Shown here: positions 6,952 to 15,721 of the stretch, one piece after another
Numbering within the stretch: position 1 is the first letter of the stretch
Layout of the letters: each line of letters starts with the position of its first letter
NCBI GenBank assembly: GCA_965207045.1
Contig: OZ242261.1
Coordinates: 310,001-374,000 of the forward strand
Direction of reading: 5' to 3'
Length of the DNA: 64,000 bases
Source of the DNA: G965207045 sp965207045
GTDB taxonomy: Bacteria; Pseudomonadota; Alphaproteobacteria; Rickettsiales; Anaplasmataceae
Position numbers and translations under genes: made by a program
The notes under the pieces: model-generated
Seen by the model: only the letters and a program-made list of their open reading frames with translations
Told to the model about the DNA's origin: nothing
Database searches by the model: none

Positions 6952-9636
6952 TTGTTCAAAATGGATTTAAGTACTCTTAGTGGAAATAACGCTGCATTTT
7001 TAGAAGATTTATATGAAAGGTATTTACAAAATCCAGATTCAATAGATCCTAGTTTTGTAAAATTTTTTCGTCATTTGGATTATGAGGTAAAGGAGGAAAA
7101 AGAATTTCTAAGGTCTTATAAGAGTAACGTTGATATTGATGCATTGATAAATAAGTATAGAAGTCAGGGACATTTAGTATCAGATTTAAATCCATTATAT
7201 AAAACATCTAATGAGCTTTCTTATGATATGGAAGATTTGGAAAGACAAGTGAATTTAGGTGGTAAATTAGGCTTGGAATGTACGTCAGTTAAGCAGGTAC
7301 TTGAGATTATGAAGGAAGCACACTGTAAGACTATCGGCCTTGAATTTATGCATATAAGTAGTACAGAGGAAAGGGAGTGGTTGCAAAGTAAATTAGAGAA
7401 TTGTGATTGGCGTAGAAAGCTTACCAAGGAAGAAAAGGTAAAGATATTTAAAGATATTATGGAAGTTGAGCTATTTGAAAATTATCTTCATGTGAAGTTT
7501 CCTGGGGCAAAACGTTTTTCTATTGAAGGGGCTGAGTCTTCAATAGTAGGGCTTGAGAGTATGGTAGAGCACAGTTCTAATTGTGGTGCAGAGGAGGTTT
7601 TAATTGGTATGGCTCATCGTGGTCGGTTAAATGTTCTAACAAAAGTAATGAAAAAAAGTTATACTGCAATGTTATACGAATTTCAGGGAAATGATGCACA
7701 TCCTAGGGAATATAAGGTTTCAGGTGATGTTAAGTATCATCTTGGTGCTTCTTGTGATAGGAGGTTGGGTAATGGTAAAAAAATACACCTATCTTTGTCA
7801 GCTAATCCATCGCATTTAGAAGCTGTCAATTCCGTTCTTATGGGCAAAGTGCGTTGTAAGCAAGATATGTGTGAGTCTAATGGTGAAGAAAAAGTGTTAG
7901 GTATTTTAATTCATGGTGATGCTGCTTTTGCTGGGCAAGGTGTAGTGCATGAATGTTTTAATTTAAATAATGTGAAAAATTACAGTACTGGTGGAGTTTT
8001 GCATATTATTATAAATAACCAGATTGGGTTTACTACTAATCCAGTTGATGCGCGTGGATATAATTGTCCTGCTTATGCTGGAGTAGCTTATAACATTCCT
8101 ATCTTCCATTTAAATGGTGATGATCCGGAAGCAGTTTTCTATTGTAGTATGCTGGCAACTGAGTATAGATATAAGTTTAAAAAAGATGTTATCCTGTCTA
8201 TAAAGTGTTATAGGAAATATGGTCATAATGAAGGTGATGAGCCGAGATTTACTCAACCACGTATGTATGCAGAAATTGCAAGACATAAAAGTCCAATGAG
8301 TCTTTATGCAGAAAAGTTAATTTCTGAAGGTATTGTGAATGATGAGGAAATACAAAATATACAAGATAAGTTTAAGAAACATCTTGATAGTGAGTTTGCA
8401 GAAGTAAAAAATTATTTTCCTAATTCTGGGCAGTATTATCAAAATCTTTGGAAAGCATTTGAAAGACCTGAAGTCGGTACAAAATTTTCTGTAGTATTTG
8501 GTGTTGATTTAAAAAACATAAAAAATTTAGCAAAGAAATTAGCTTTTATTCCAGGAAATTTTCTAGTACATAATAAAGTTGAAAAGTTATTATTGAATAG
8601 GTTAAAAGCAGTAGAGGATGATTCAGGTATTGATTGGGGTAATGCTGAACATTTAGCTTTTGCTTCTTTGTTGAAAGATGGTATTAATATACGTTTAGTT
8701 GGCCAAGATAGTAGAAGGGGAACTTTCTCTCATAGACATGCTGTTCTTGTCGATCAAGAAAGAGAGGAGAGATATACTCCTCTTAATAATATTGATGGAC
8801 AAGGAAGGATTGAGGTTATAGACAGTGTATTATCTGAGTATGCGGCTATGGGATTTGAGTATGGTTATAGTTTATCAAATCCAAAAAATCTTGTTCTATG
8901 GGAAGCGCAGTTTGGTGATTTTGCTAATGGTGCACAGATTATAATTGATCAGTTTATTGCTTCAGCTGAAACAAAGTGGTTGCAATCAAGTGGTTTAGTG
9001 CTTTTGTTGCCTCATGGTTATGAGGGGCAAGGTCCTGAGCATTCATCAGCAAGAATTGAGAGATTTTTACAGCTATGTGCTGAAGACAATATACAAGTAG
9101 CTAATTGTTCTACTCCAGCAAATTATTTCCATATTTTACGTAGGCAAGTCTTAAATGAGTTTCGTAAACCTTTGGTAATATTTACTCCCAAATCTTTATT
9201 GCGTCACAAGGAGACATTTTCTTTATTGAGTGATATTGGAGTTGAATCGTGTTTCCAATCTGTTCTAACTGATAATAGAAGTAATACACAAGATGTAAAA
9301 AAGCTAATCTTTTGTAGTGGAAAAATATATTATGATCTCATGCAATCTGTAAGTAGTAGAAGTGATATTGCTTTAGTTAGAATAGAACAATTGTATCCGT
9401 TTCCATTGGACGAGGTTAGAGATGAAATTTTCAAGTATGATCCAAAAAGAATAATTTGGTGTCAAGAAGAGCCGAAAAATATGGGTTGTTGGGCTTTTAT
9501 TTTACAGTGCTTTCATGAATTTGTGGGCAGAAATATAGAATATGCTGGTAGAAAAGCATCGGCTTCTTCTGCCGTAGGCTATTTGAGTGTTCATCTACAA
9601 GAACAGCAAGAAATCGTTGATTACATAAATTCATAA
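6952..9636 (+). CDS. sucA: 2-oxoglutarate dehydrogenase E1 component
   Basis: Thiamine-diphosphate enzyme that decarboxylates 2-oxoglutarate in the TCA cycle and passes the succinyl group to SucB. At 894 aa it is of normal length for the family. The N-terminal block LSGNNAAFLEDLYERYLQNP, the E1 core with IGMAHRGRLNVL, and HGDAAFAGQGVVHE are clearly visible. The C-terminal transketolase-type part holds GQDSRRGTFSHRHAV and LPHGYEGQGPEHSSARIERF. The first codon is TTG at 6952, ten bases after AGGAAG; an ATG at 6961 is the alternative start. sucB is not next to it, so the complex is encoded in separate loci. Intracellular Rickettsiales depend heavily on the TCA cycle. Confidence 0.96.
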   Translation: MFKMDLSTLSGNNAAFLEDLYERYLQNPDSIDPSFVKFFRHLDYEVKEEKEFLRSYKSNVDIDALINKYRSQGHLVSDLNPLYKTSNELSYDMEDLERQVNLGGKLGLECTSVKQVLEIMKEAHCKTIGLEFMHISSTEEREWLQSKLENCDWRRKLTKEEKVKIFKDIMEVELFENYLHVKFPGAKRFSIEGAESSIVGLESMVEHSSNCGAEEVLIGMAHRGRLNVLTKVMKKSYTAMLYEFQGNDAHPREYKVSGDVKYHLGASCDRRLGNGKKIHLSLSANPSHLEAVNSVLMGKVRCKQDMCESNGEEKVLGILIHGDAAFAGQGVVHECFNLNNVKNYSTGGVLHIIINNQIGFTTNPVDARGYNCPAYAGVAYNIPIFHLNGDDPEAVFYCSMLATEYRYKFKKDVILSIKCYRKYGHNEGDEPRFTQPRMYAEIARHKSPMSLYAEKLISEGIVNDEEIQNIQDKFKKHLDSEFAEVKNYFPNSGQYYQNLWKAFERPEVGTKFSVVFGVDLKNIKNLAKKLAFIPGNFLVHNKVEKLLLNRLKAVEDDSGIDWGNAEHLAFASLLKDGINIRLVGQDSRRGTFSHRHAVLVDQEREERYTPLNNIDGQGRIEVIDSVLSEYAAMGFEYGYSLSNPKNLVLWEAQFGDFANGAQIIIDQFIASAETKWLQSSGLVLLLPHGYEGQGPEHSSARIERFLQLCAEDNIQVANCSTPANYFHILRRQVLNEFRKPLVIFTPKSLLRHKETFSLLSDIGVESCFQSVLTDNRSNTQDVKKLIFCSGKIYYDLMQSVSSRSDIALVRIEQLYPFPLDEVRDEIFKYDPKRIIWCQEEPKNMGCWAFILQCFHEFVGRNIEYAGRKASASSAVGYLSVHLQEQQEIVDYINS

Positions 9637-9735
9637 AATTTTTTATGTTCTGATTGTGCTTTTATGTGTTTTTTTTCTTGTTTATCGTAATTTCTTTATT
9701 AGAATATAAGCATTAATCTTAGGCTTATTTTTTTG

Positions 9736-10782
9736 ATGATGTTTGACCGTAAACTTTTTATTTTTATGTTAGCATTTTTTATTTTTTGTGTTAGCAGTTG
9801 TAATGGTAATGATAATGACAAGGATATTCTTTACAATAAGAATTTTGAATATGTCACTTTTTCTAGTGGTGGGGTTTTAGGTGTTGCTTATGTTGGTGCG
9901 TTTCAGGCATTGGAGGATTATAATATTAAGAAAATAAATGATATAAAAGGCTTTAGTGGTGCTTCAGTTGGTTCTATAATGGCAACTATGTGTGCTTTGC
10001 GTTATTCACCAGATGAAATGAAAAAGTTGATATTTGATCTCAATTTTTATGACCTAATAAAAAAAGGTATGGATTCAATTGAGACAGAAGATATCTTTGG
10101 TAATAAAGGAGCTAGTGTGAGTGGGATAGTTGAGCTTCTTTTTAATAAAGGTGGGAGTTTTGGCTTGGATGACGGCTCTTTTCTTGAAAATTGGGTAGAA
10201 GATTTAATAAAAAATAAAGTAGGGAAAAGTAATGCAACGTTTGCAGATTTAAAAAGTAACAGTGAGTTTGGTGAATTATATGTTGTTGCTTCAGATATAA
10301 GTAATAATAAGCTACAGATTTTTTCTGCTGAACATACTCCTGATTTTGTTGTCTCAAGAGCAGTAAGGGCTTCTGTGTCAATTCCAATTTTATTTGAAGT
10401 TGTTATTAGCGGTGATCAAGTTTTAGTTGATGGCGGTATGTATGATGAGTATCCAATTAATTTGTTTCGTGATAAACCATTTAAGGATGTTTTAGGTTTT
10501 GTGTTTACTCCTCATCCTATATTGAAGAATGGACAGGTAAAAGTGGAAGATGTAGGTGATAGGTTTAGTTGGTCTAAGTATATTTTTTCTGTTGTGACGT
10601 CGACTTTTACTGCACAATTTTCAAGCTATTTGGAGAGTGATGAACCAAAACGTACAATTATGATGGATAATAAAGGCATTTATTCTTTTGACTTTAGTAT
10701 TACTAATGAACAAAAAGAGATCTTGTTTGAAGAAGGTTACAGGGCGGTAAAGGATGCTTTTAAAAAAAATAATAAAAGATAA
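9736..10782 (+). CDS. Patatin-like phospholipase, predicted lipoprotein
   Basis: A patatin-fold serine hydrolase of about 349 aa. The N-terminus is hydrophobic and ends in VSSC (Cys22), a lipobox, so the protein is probably lipid-anchored in the envelope. The glycine-rich oxyanion segment SSGGVLGVAYVGA, the nucleophile elbow GASVG (Ser77) and the DGG motif with Asp232 complete the Ser-Asp dyad. Patatins of Rickettsiales are linked to phospholipase A activity on host or bacterial membranes; which applies here is not shown. The start is ATG at 9736 or 9739; a TTG at 9733 is less likely. It stands alone between sucA and the flagellar cluster. Confidence 0.9.
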   Translation: MMFDRKLFIFMLAFFIFCVSSCNGNDNDKDILYNKNFEYVTFSSGGVLGVAYVGAFQALEDYNIKKINDIKGFSGASVGSIMATMCALRYSPDEMKKLIFDLNFYDLIKKGMDSIETEDIFGNKGASVSGIVELLFNKGGSFGLDDGSFLENWVEDLIKNKVGKSNATFADLKSNSEFGELYVVASDISNNKLQIFSAEHTPDFVVSRAVRASVSIPILFEVVISGDQVLVDGGMYDEYPINLFRDKPFKDVLGFVFTPHPILKNGQVKVEDVGDRFSWSKYIFSVVTSTFTAQFSSYLESDEPKRTIMMDNKGIYSFDFSITNEQKEILFEEGYRAVKDAFKKNNKR

Positions 10783-10989
10783 TTAAAGTTTAATTCTGTA
10801 GTTTTTCAACGATTTTCAAATAGTTTGAAATGATATAGAATATTGCGAATAATGACACGAGCTCTATAAAGCTATAAGTAGTCTATGAATTATGTGTTAA
10901 TGACTATTGTCTATTTTTTATTAATTCGCTTCAAGGTGTTGTCTTTTTTGTAAACTCAACCTACAGTCTTTGTATTGGTTATTATAAAG

Positions 10990-11409
10990 ATGTTGCAAGT
11001 AAAGTTAAATAAGTGTGCAGTTGCTATTTTGTTGTTTATTTTTCTTCTATCAGCAGGCTTTTGCATCTATTTTTTTGTTAGCTATAAAAAAAGTAGTACT
11101 AACGCACATCAATTACTTTTTCCTTTGGAACAATTCTTAGTTAGGATTGGTGAGGGTGATATTGACAAATACGTAAGATTGGAAGTTCTCTTGGAGTTTT
11201 CAAATGAGGAAGATCTAAAATTAGCAAAAGAGAGTGAGGTTAATATTAGAGATATAATATATGAATATCTTCATTCTTTAAATTTGGAAGATTTGAATAG
11301 AAGCAGTTCTGTCTACTTTTTAAAGGAAGGAATAGCATTGCGAGTTAATAAAGTATTAAATCCCGTTGATATAAATGATGTTTTATTTGGCAATTTTGTT
11401 GTGGGTTAG
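10990..11409 (+). CDS. fliL: Flagellar basal body-associated protein FliL
   Basis: A single N-terminal membrane helix (about residues 8-29) is followed by a periplasmic FliL domain. Family blocks are visible: the inner strand FPLEQFLVRIGEGDIDKYVR, then NIRDIIYEYLHSLNLEDL, and the C-terminal LRVNKVLNPVDINDVLFGNFVV, which matches the typical IN...V.DVLF.NFVVQ ending. FliL surrounds the stator-rotor region of the flagellar motor. At about 139 aa it is slightly short. It lies six bases before fliM, the usual alphaproteobacterial order. The start at 10990 is chosen over an upstream TTG at 10975. Confidence 0.85.
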   Translation: MLQVKLNKCAVAILLFIFLLSAGFCIYFFVSYKKSSTNAHQLLFPLEQFLVRIGEGDIDKYVRLEVLLEFSNEEDLKLAKESEVNIRDIIYEYLHSLNLEDLNRSSSVYFLKEGIALRVNKVLNPVDINDVLFGNFVVG

Positions 11410-11415
11410 GATGAT

Positions 11416-12201
11416 ATGAGTAAAGGTATATCTTTGTTGCTTACAAAAAAGAAGAATTGTTCCAGTGGTGATGGATTGAAGATTATAGATAACTTGTTGC
11501 AAAAGAAATTTTCTGAAATTTTTACTAATGATCTGAAAAGTTATGTTTGTACTAAGTTTGCGTGTGAAGTGTTAGGAGTAAAAAAAGGTGAATTTCAAGG
11601 GGAGTATTTCTACAGTTTTAAAGTGGATCTTCCAGCGCAATGTAAGCTGAATTTGTCTATTAATAGGAAAACAGTTGAGGTGATAGTAGCCTTATTGTTT
11701 GGTGGTGATATTGACTTAACGCAAGAGGAATTTGCTCCTATTACCAAATTGGAGCAAGTTGCTGTGAGAAAAGTGTTGCATTTATTAATCAATTCGATTA
11801 ATGGTATATTTTTTTCTGCCTTTAATAAGAACATAATCATTGGATATGAAGAAAAATTTAGTAAATCTAATAGTTCTGATTTTAAGGAACGTCGTTTTAG
11901 TATTATTATTTATGAAAATGAGGAAGGTCTTTTTGAGTTGCAATTTTCTGATGGGTTGATCCAGTATATTTATGATGAAAAATGTAAGAATCTTTCTAGT
12001 AATAAAAATGTTGATTTAATTCAGTTAGGCTTAAGTGTGTCGCTTAATAAAAAAAGAATTACTATTGGAGCCTTGAAAAATTTGTCTGTGGGCGGGTTTT
12101 TAAATTTTGATAGTGACGTTTACTTATTAACTGATTTAAATTGTTTATATAAGGGTAAAGTTGGTTGTATAGGCAGTAAAAAAGCAATGAAAATTGAGTG
12201 A
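11416..12201 (+). CDS. fliM: Flagellar motor switch protein FliM, short
   Basis: Rotor C-ring protein. The central CheC-like domain shows VIVALLFGGDID followed by EFAPITKLEQVAVRKVLHLL, equal to the FGG...FT.IE pattern of FliM. The C-terminal SpoA domain (about residues 195-261) shows VSLNKKRITIGALKNLSVG and ends GCIGSKKAMKIE, like the typical G.N.AVRI end. At 261 aa it is shorter than usual (about 320-380), and no clear N-terminal CheY-P binding motif (LSQxEIDALL) is seen. This fits a motor without chemotactic switching. It lies between fliL and a DUF6468-like gene. Confidence 0.85.
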   Translation: MSKGISLLLTKKKNCSSGDGLKIIDNLLQKKFSEIFTNDLKSYVCTKFACEVLGVKKGEFQGEYFYSFKVDLPAQCKLNLSINRKTVEVIVALLFGGDIDLTQEEFAPITKLEQVAVRKVLHLLINSINGIFFSAFNKNIIIGYEEKFSKSNSSDFKERRFSIIIYENEEGLFELQFSDGLIQYIYDEKCKNLSSNKNVDLIQLGLSVSLNKKRITIGALKNLSVGGFLNFDSDVYLLTDLNCLYKGKVGCIGSKKAMKIE

Positions 12202-12209
12202 GGTTGTGT

Positions 12210-12578
12210 ATGATTGATTATTTTATCTTAGGGCTTTTATTATGTACCATGTTCTGCTGTAATACTTTGTTTCATCAGTTGAAAAGGTTAGATTTCGGCT
12301 ATAAACAAGTTATATCTATGATTAATCAGCTTAATTTTGTTGTTGTTTCTGCACGAAAAGATGCTAAAGAAATTAGCAAGGTTTTAATTGAGAATTACTA
12401 TAGATCTAAGAGTGCTATAGAAAGTAGTGAAGAAAAAATAGAAGACCTAAAGTTTATGGGTTCTAGAGCTGAAAAAATTATAGAAAAATTGTATGATATA
12501 ATAGAAAGCGATAGAGAAATAAGGAAAAGTGACAATGAATATAATTTTAAAGAGCTGTTGTTAAGAATAGCTAAATAA
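12210..12578 (+). CDS. PflI/DUF6468-like flagellar positioning protein
   Basis: A small protein (122 aa) with one N-terminal membrane helix (IDYFILGLLLCTMFCCNTLF) and then a charged helical, probably coiled-coil, cytoplasmic part. In many alphaproteobacteria the gene just after fliL-fliM encodes a DUF6468 protein of this build, called PflI in Caulobacter and involved in flagellum positioning. Length, topology and position all agree; direct similarity cannot be tested here. The GTG at 12198 would overlap the fliM stop; the ATG at 12210 after GAGGT is preferred. Confidence 0.6.
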   Translation: MIDYFILGLLLCTMFCCNTLFHQLKRLDFGYKQVISMINQLNFVVVSARKDAKEISKVLIENYYRSKSAIESSEEKIEDLKFMGSRAEKIIEKLYDIIESDREIRKSDNEYNFKELLLRIAK

Positions 12579-12653
12579 GTTTTTTTGCCTTTATGGCTGT
12601 ATTTTTTGCAATTTTCAGTTAAACACTTTCTAATTTTGGTAGGTATCTTTGCT

Positions 12654-13946
12654 ATGTTTTCAAACATCATGCTTGACGTACAAAGGAATAAAAAGTTACT
12701 TTTTGTGTCTTGCGTGATTATAGTTTTTCTTTTTTTTAGGTCTTGGAGTCATGAAAAAGTTTTTGTTCAAGACTTTGCTATGCCCTTTGATTCTGATGTA
12801 GTAAAAGTAGCTGAAACAGAAGCATATGTTGGTGATGTACAGGAATTTCAAGTAGAAATTGTTAAAGGCGACTCATTAGTTGATATATTGCATCATCATG
12901 GTGTGAATAGCAAGGATATATATGATTTGTTATTATCTTTAAAGGGTAAATATAACCCACAAAAAATATATAAAGGGCAATTGATTGATTTAGCTATTGA
13001 GTATGGTGAAGAGAAACGTTTAGTAAGTTTTGACATTAGAGTTGATAATAAACATAAATTAATTTCTGTTCGTAATGACCGAGGTTGCTTTGAATCAAGA
13101 TTAGTTGAGATGTTTACACATAAAAAGCTTGTAAAGGTTTCTGGAGTTATTACTGGTTCTTTGTTTGTTACTGCTAAAAATTATGGAATGTCAGATCAAT
13201 TAGTAATGAATTTAGCACGTTTATATAGTAGAAAAATTAATTTTAATCGTGATGTTCAAGATGGAGATAAGTTTGAGGTTATTTTTGAACAATTTCTTAA
13301 TAGAAGTGGCGATATAATATACGATGGAGATATAATTTATGCATCATTTATATATAAGAAGAAACAAATTGATTTATATCGTTATACTGTCGGGGATGGA
13401 AGACAAAATTATTTTTATGGTAATGGTGAATATGCTAGTACTAATGGTAGTTTATTTTCTTATCCTTTGAGAGAAATAAAAGTTTCTTCTAATTTTGGTA
13501 AGAGATACCATCCTATACATAAAAAGATGATTTTTCACAAAGGGGTTGATCTTGTTGCTGATATTGGTACTCCTGTTAGCAGTGCTGGGAGCGGTGTTGT
13601 TGAATATTTAGGTAACAGGGGTGGATATGGAAAGTACATTAAGATTAAGCATGATAAAAATTATTCAACTGCTTATGCTCATTTAAGTAAGTTTGCACAA
13701 GATATTGAGGTTGGTTCTATAGTGAGGGCAGGGCAAGTAATTGCTTATTCAGGTAAGACTGGTAATGTTACTGGGCCTCATTTACACTATGAAGTTCTCT
13801 ATGATGATGAGCAAGTTGACCCTATGAAATTAGATAGTTATGCTGTTACTTCAAGTTTAGAGGGAAAAGAGTTTGTTGACTTTAAAAGATTTGTGTCAAA
13901 ATTACATGAAGATCTTATAAATATTGAGAGGTTAGATTCGCTCTAA
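12654..13946 (+). CDS. M23 (LytM/MepM-type) peptidoglycan endopeptidase
   Basis: Membrane-anchored murein hydrolase of about 430 aa. A signal anchor (KKLLFVSCVIIVFLFF) leads into a LysM/OapA-like segment (VEIVKGDSLVDILHHHGV). The C-terminal M23 zinc peptidase has HKGVD (His295, Asp299) and HLHYE (His376, His378). The family cleaves peptide cross-links between glycan strands. It follows the PflI-like gene by 75 bases on the same strand, so it may open the murein for flagellar assembly, or serve general cell-wall remodelling. An upstream TTG start at 12585 is possible but the ATG at 12654, after GGTAGG, is preferred. Confidence 0.9.
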   Translation: MFSNIMLDVQRNKKLLFVSCVIIVFLFFRSWSHEKVFVQDFAMPFDSDVVKVAETEAYVGDVQEFQVEIVKGDSLVDILHHHGVNSKDIYDLLLSLKGKYNPQKIYKGQLIDLAIEYGEEKRLVSFDIRVDNKHKLISVRNDRGCFESRLVEMFTHKKLVKVSGVITGSLFVTAKNYGMSDQLVMNLARLYSRKINFNRDVQDGDKFEVIFEQFLNRSGDIIYDGDIIYASFIYKKKQIDLYRYTVGDGRQNYFYGNGEYASTNGSLFSYPLREIKVSSNFGKRYHPIHKKMIFHKGVDLVADIGTPVSSAGSGVVEYLGNRGGYGKYIKIKHDKNYSTAYAHLSKFAQDIEVGSIVRAGQVIAYSGKTGNVTGPHLHYEVLYDDEQVDPMKLDSYAVTSSLEGKEFVDFKRFVSKLHEDLINIERLDSL

Positions 13947-14146
13947 TTAATTAAGATTCAATTTGGTATTTAAAAAATTTGCTCCAATGGAAAGCCCTTA
14001 TTCTTATTTTTATATAAAGAACTTGTTTGTAAATTTCACTATTTTCCATAGTCTTCTTTTTTCAACATATTAAATATTTGAATTTTTTTGCTTCCTTGCT
14101 TTCTTACTGAGTGGTAGTGTGCTTTTCATGTTAGTTTGCATTACGT

Positions 14147-14431
14147 ATGGAATATATACAAAAAGGTTTTATGCAACACTTAGAGAAAGAGATTGATATT
14201 CTTCGTGTGGATTTTACTCAAATCATTAATAATTCTATAGAAGCTAAATTGGAGGAGTTTCGCAGGGAAGTTCATAAAGAATTGAAACATGCTATAGATG
14301 AAAACAGGATAAATAATTTAAGAAGTTTAGAGCACGACCTTTTTGATACAGAATATTTAAACAAGTTGAATATTGATCAGATTTTTACAAAGTTATCACA
14401 ATTTTTAATAAATAAATTATATAACTTCTAG
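14147..14431 (+). CDS. Small helical hypothetical protein
   Basis: 94 aa, not recognised. It is almost wholly helical and charged, with heptad-like spacing from about residue 10 to 65 (LEKEIDILRVDFTQIINN, then LEEFRREVHKELKHAIDE). There is no membrane segment. An internal ATG at 14171 (MQHLEKEID) is an alternative start. It lies 200 bases after the M23 peptidase and 163 bases before the GTA-like genes, so it could belong to either group or to neither. The codon pattern looks like that of its neighbours, which supports a real gene. Confidence 0.5.
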   Translation: MEYIQKGFMQHLEKEIDILRVDFTQIINNSIEAKLEEFRREVHKELKHAIDENRINNLRSLEHDLFDTEYLNKLNIDQIFTKLSQFLINKLYNF

Positions 14432-14594
14432 ATAAAGTAGTAAAAATTTTTATATTAAAAAATACAAATAAGAAAACTTAATACGCATAAATCAAGCAAA
14501 CGGAAGGGTTATTTTTTAGAGTGGGTTTGGAATATTATTTAGTTAAATTTTAGTAGTGTATATCCTAAAAAAGTAGTTATTATTAAGAGGAAGA

Positions 14595-15137
14595 ATGTCG
14601 TCAAATTATAATTTATATGTTAGAAGTGGTAATAATGTAAAAGATTCTCCATTGTCTCTTAACGAAGTAAAGGAGTTCCTAAATATAGATATTAATTTTA
14701 GTGATCATGATAATTTATTGACTAATTTGTTAAATATGGCAACTGAGTATGCAGAGTGGTATACAGAAAAATCCTTTATGAAGCAAGATTGGAGGGTTAT
14801 TTGTGTTGGTTGTCTTCCTCGTAGATTATACTTGCCATTTGGGCCAGTTATTAATGTCAAAGAAATAAAATTGGAAAGCGGTGAAGTACTGATTAACAAT
14901 AGTTATTCAGTTGAGACAATAGGTAATTATGTAGAATTTAAATTTCTTGGTTACTATGGCAAAACAGAGGTTATTTATACTGCTGGCCATGAAAGCAAAG
15001 AGGAAGTACCAGGAGCATTACAAGAAGGAATTTTACAACATGTTTCTTATGCTTATAACAATCGTGATAGCTCACAATTCATGCTGGGTGTTAAAAAATT
15101 ATATGATCAATTTCGTGAACTAAAGCTAACATTATAA
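14595..15137 (+). CDS. GTA-type head-tail connector (gp6-like)
   Basis: 180 aa. It has the plan of phage head-tail connector proteins (gp6-like, Phage_connect_1). The N-terminal part LSLNEVKEFLNID is followed by a helical bundle with NLLNMATEYAEWYTEKSF. Then comes a beta-rich centre with LPFGPVINVKEIKLESG, and a late tyrosine- and glycine-rich part before a final helix. In Rhodobacter-type gene transfer agents this is ORF6. The next gene, one base away, is gp8-like, which strengthens the call. Rickettsiales genomes often keep scattered GTA genes. A few functional particles, or relics kept for another reason, are both possible. Confidence 0.75.
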   Translation: MSSNYNLYVRSGNNVKDSPLSLNEVKEFLNIDINFSDHDNLLTNLLNMATEYAEWYTEKSFMKQDWRVICVGCLPRRLYLPFGPVINVKEIKLESGEVLINNSYSVETIGNYVEFKFLGYYGKTEVIYTAGHESKEEVPGALQEGILQHVSYAYNNRDSSQFMLGVKKLYDQFRELKLTL

Positions 15138-15138
15138 T

Positions 15139-15504
15139 ATGGTAATATATAGCTTATTTAAATCAATAATTGAGGATAATATTAGGGTGACTAATGTGTA
15201 TAGCATATTACCTGTACACTTATCCTATCCATATGTAATTATAAAAAGCGTAAAAAATATTGATTGGAGAAACTTTCTTAAAAGTGGAGTAAAGTCTTTA
15301 ATAAGTTGTGAAATTTATACCCAAGAAATTGATTCAAAAAATATGTTATCTATGATTAAAGGAATTAAGAATTCTATTGTGGATAACGAATTATTGTTAG
15401 ATCATCCTGATGTAATTTATGTTAATTTTGATAACTATAAAATTAGGCAAGATGGTTTGGTGTTGGTAGGAGCTGTATATTTTAATGTACTTGTTTTGGA
15501 TTAA
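15139..15504 (+). CDS. GTA-type tail completion protein (gp8-like, DUF3168)
   Basis: 121 aa, starting one base after the stop of the gp6-like gene. The sequence fits the DUF3168 tail-completion family: an N-terminal helix (SLFKSIIEDNIRVTNVYSIL), a proline-led strand (HLSYPYVIIKSV), and the later strands SLISCEIYTQEID and DGLVLVGAVYFNVLV typical of the domain. In the GTA of Rhodobacter capsulatus, gp6 and gp8 lie near each other in the capsid-tail cluster. Here the other structural genes are not in the window. Confidence 0.65.
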   Translation: MVIYSLFKSIIEDNIRVTNVYSILPVHLSYPYVIIKSVKNIDWRNFLKSGVKSLISCEIYTQEIDSKNMLSMIKGIKNSIVDNELLLDHPDVIYVNFDNYKIRQDGLVLVGAVYFNVLVLD

Positions 15505-15721
15505 TTCCTGTTCTGGTCTTGTTTTTGTAATTTGACGATATTTAATATTCTTTTAGGGCTTTTCTCCTTATTGATCAGTTTACCAAGTTAGGAGGTAATG
15601 AGCAAATCTTTCTTTTATCTATGGTAGTTTTATTATTACTACTCTTAATAACTTGTATAACTATTGTTAGCAACTGTGTTGTTATCTTCTATAACTTTGG
15701 CTTGCTATGCTGTCACTGCAT

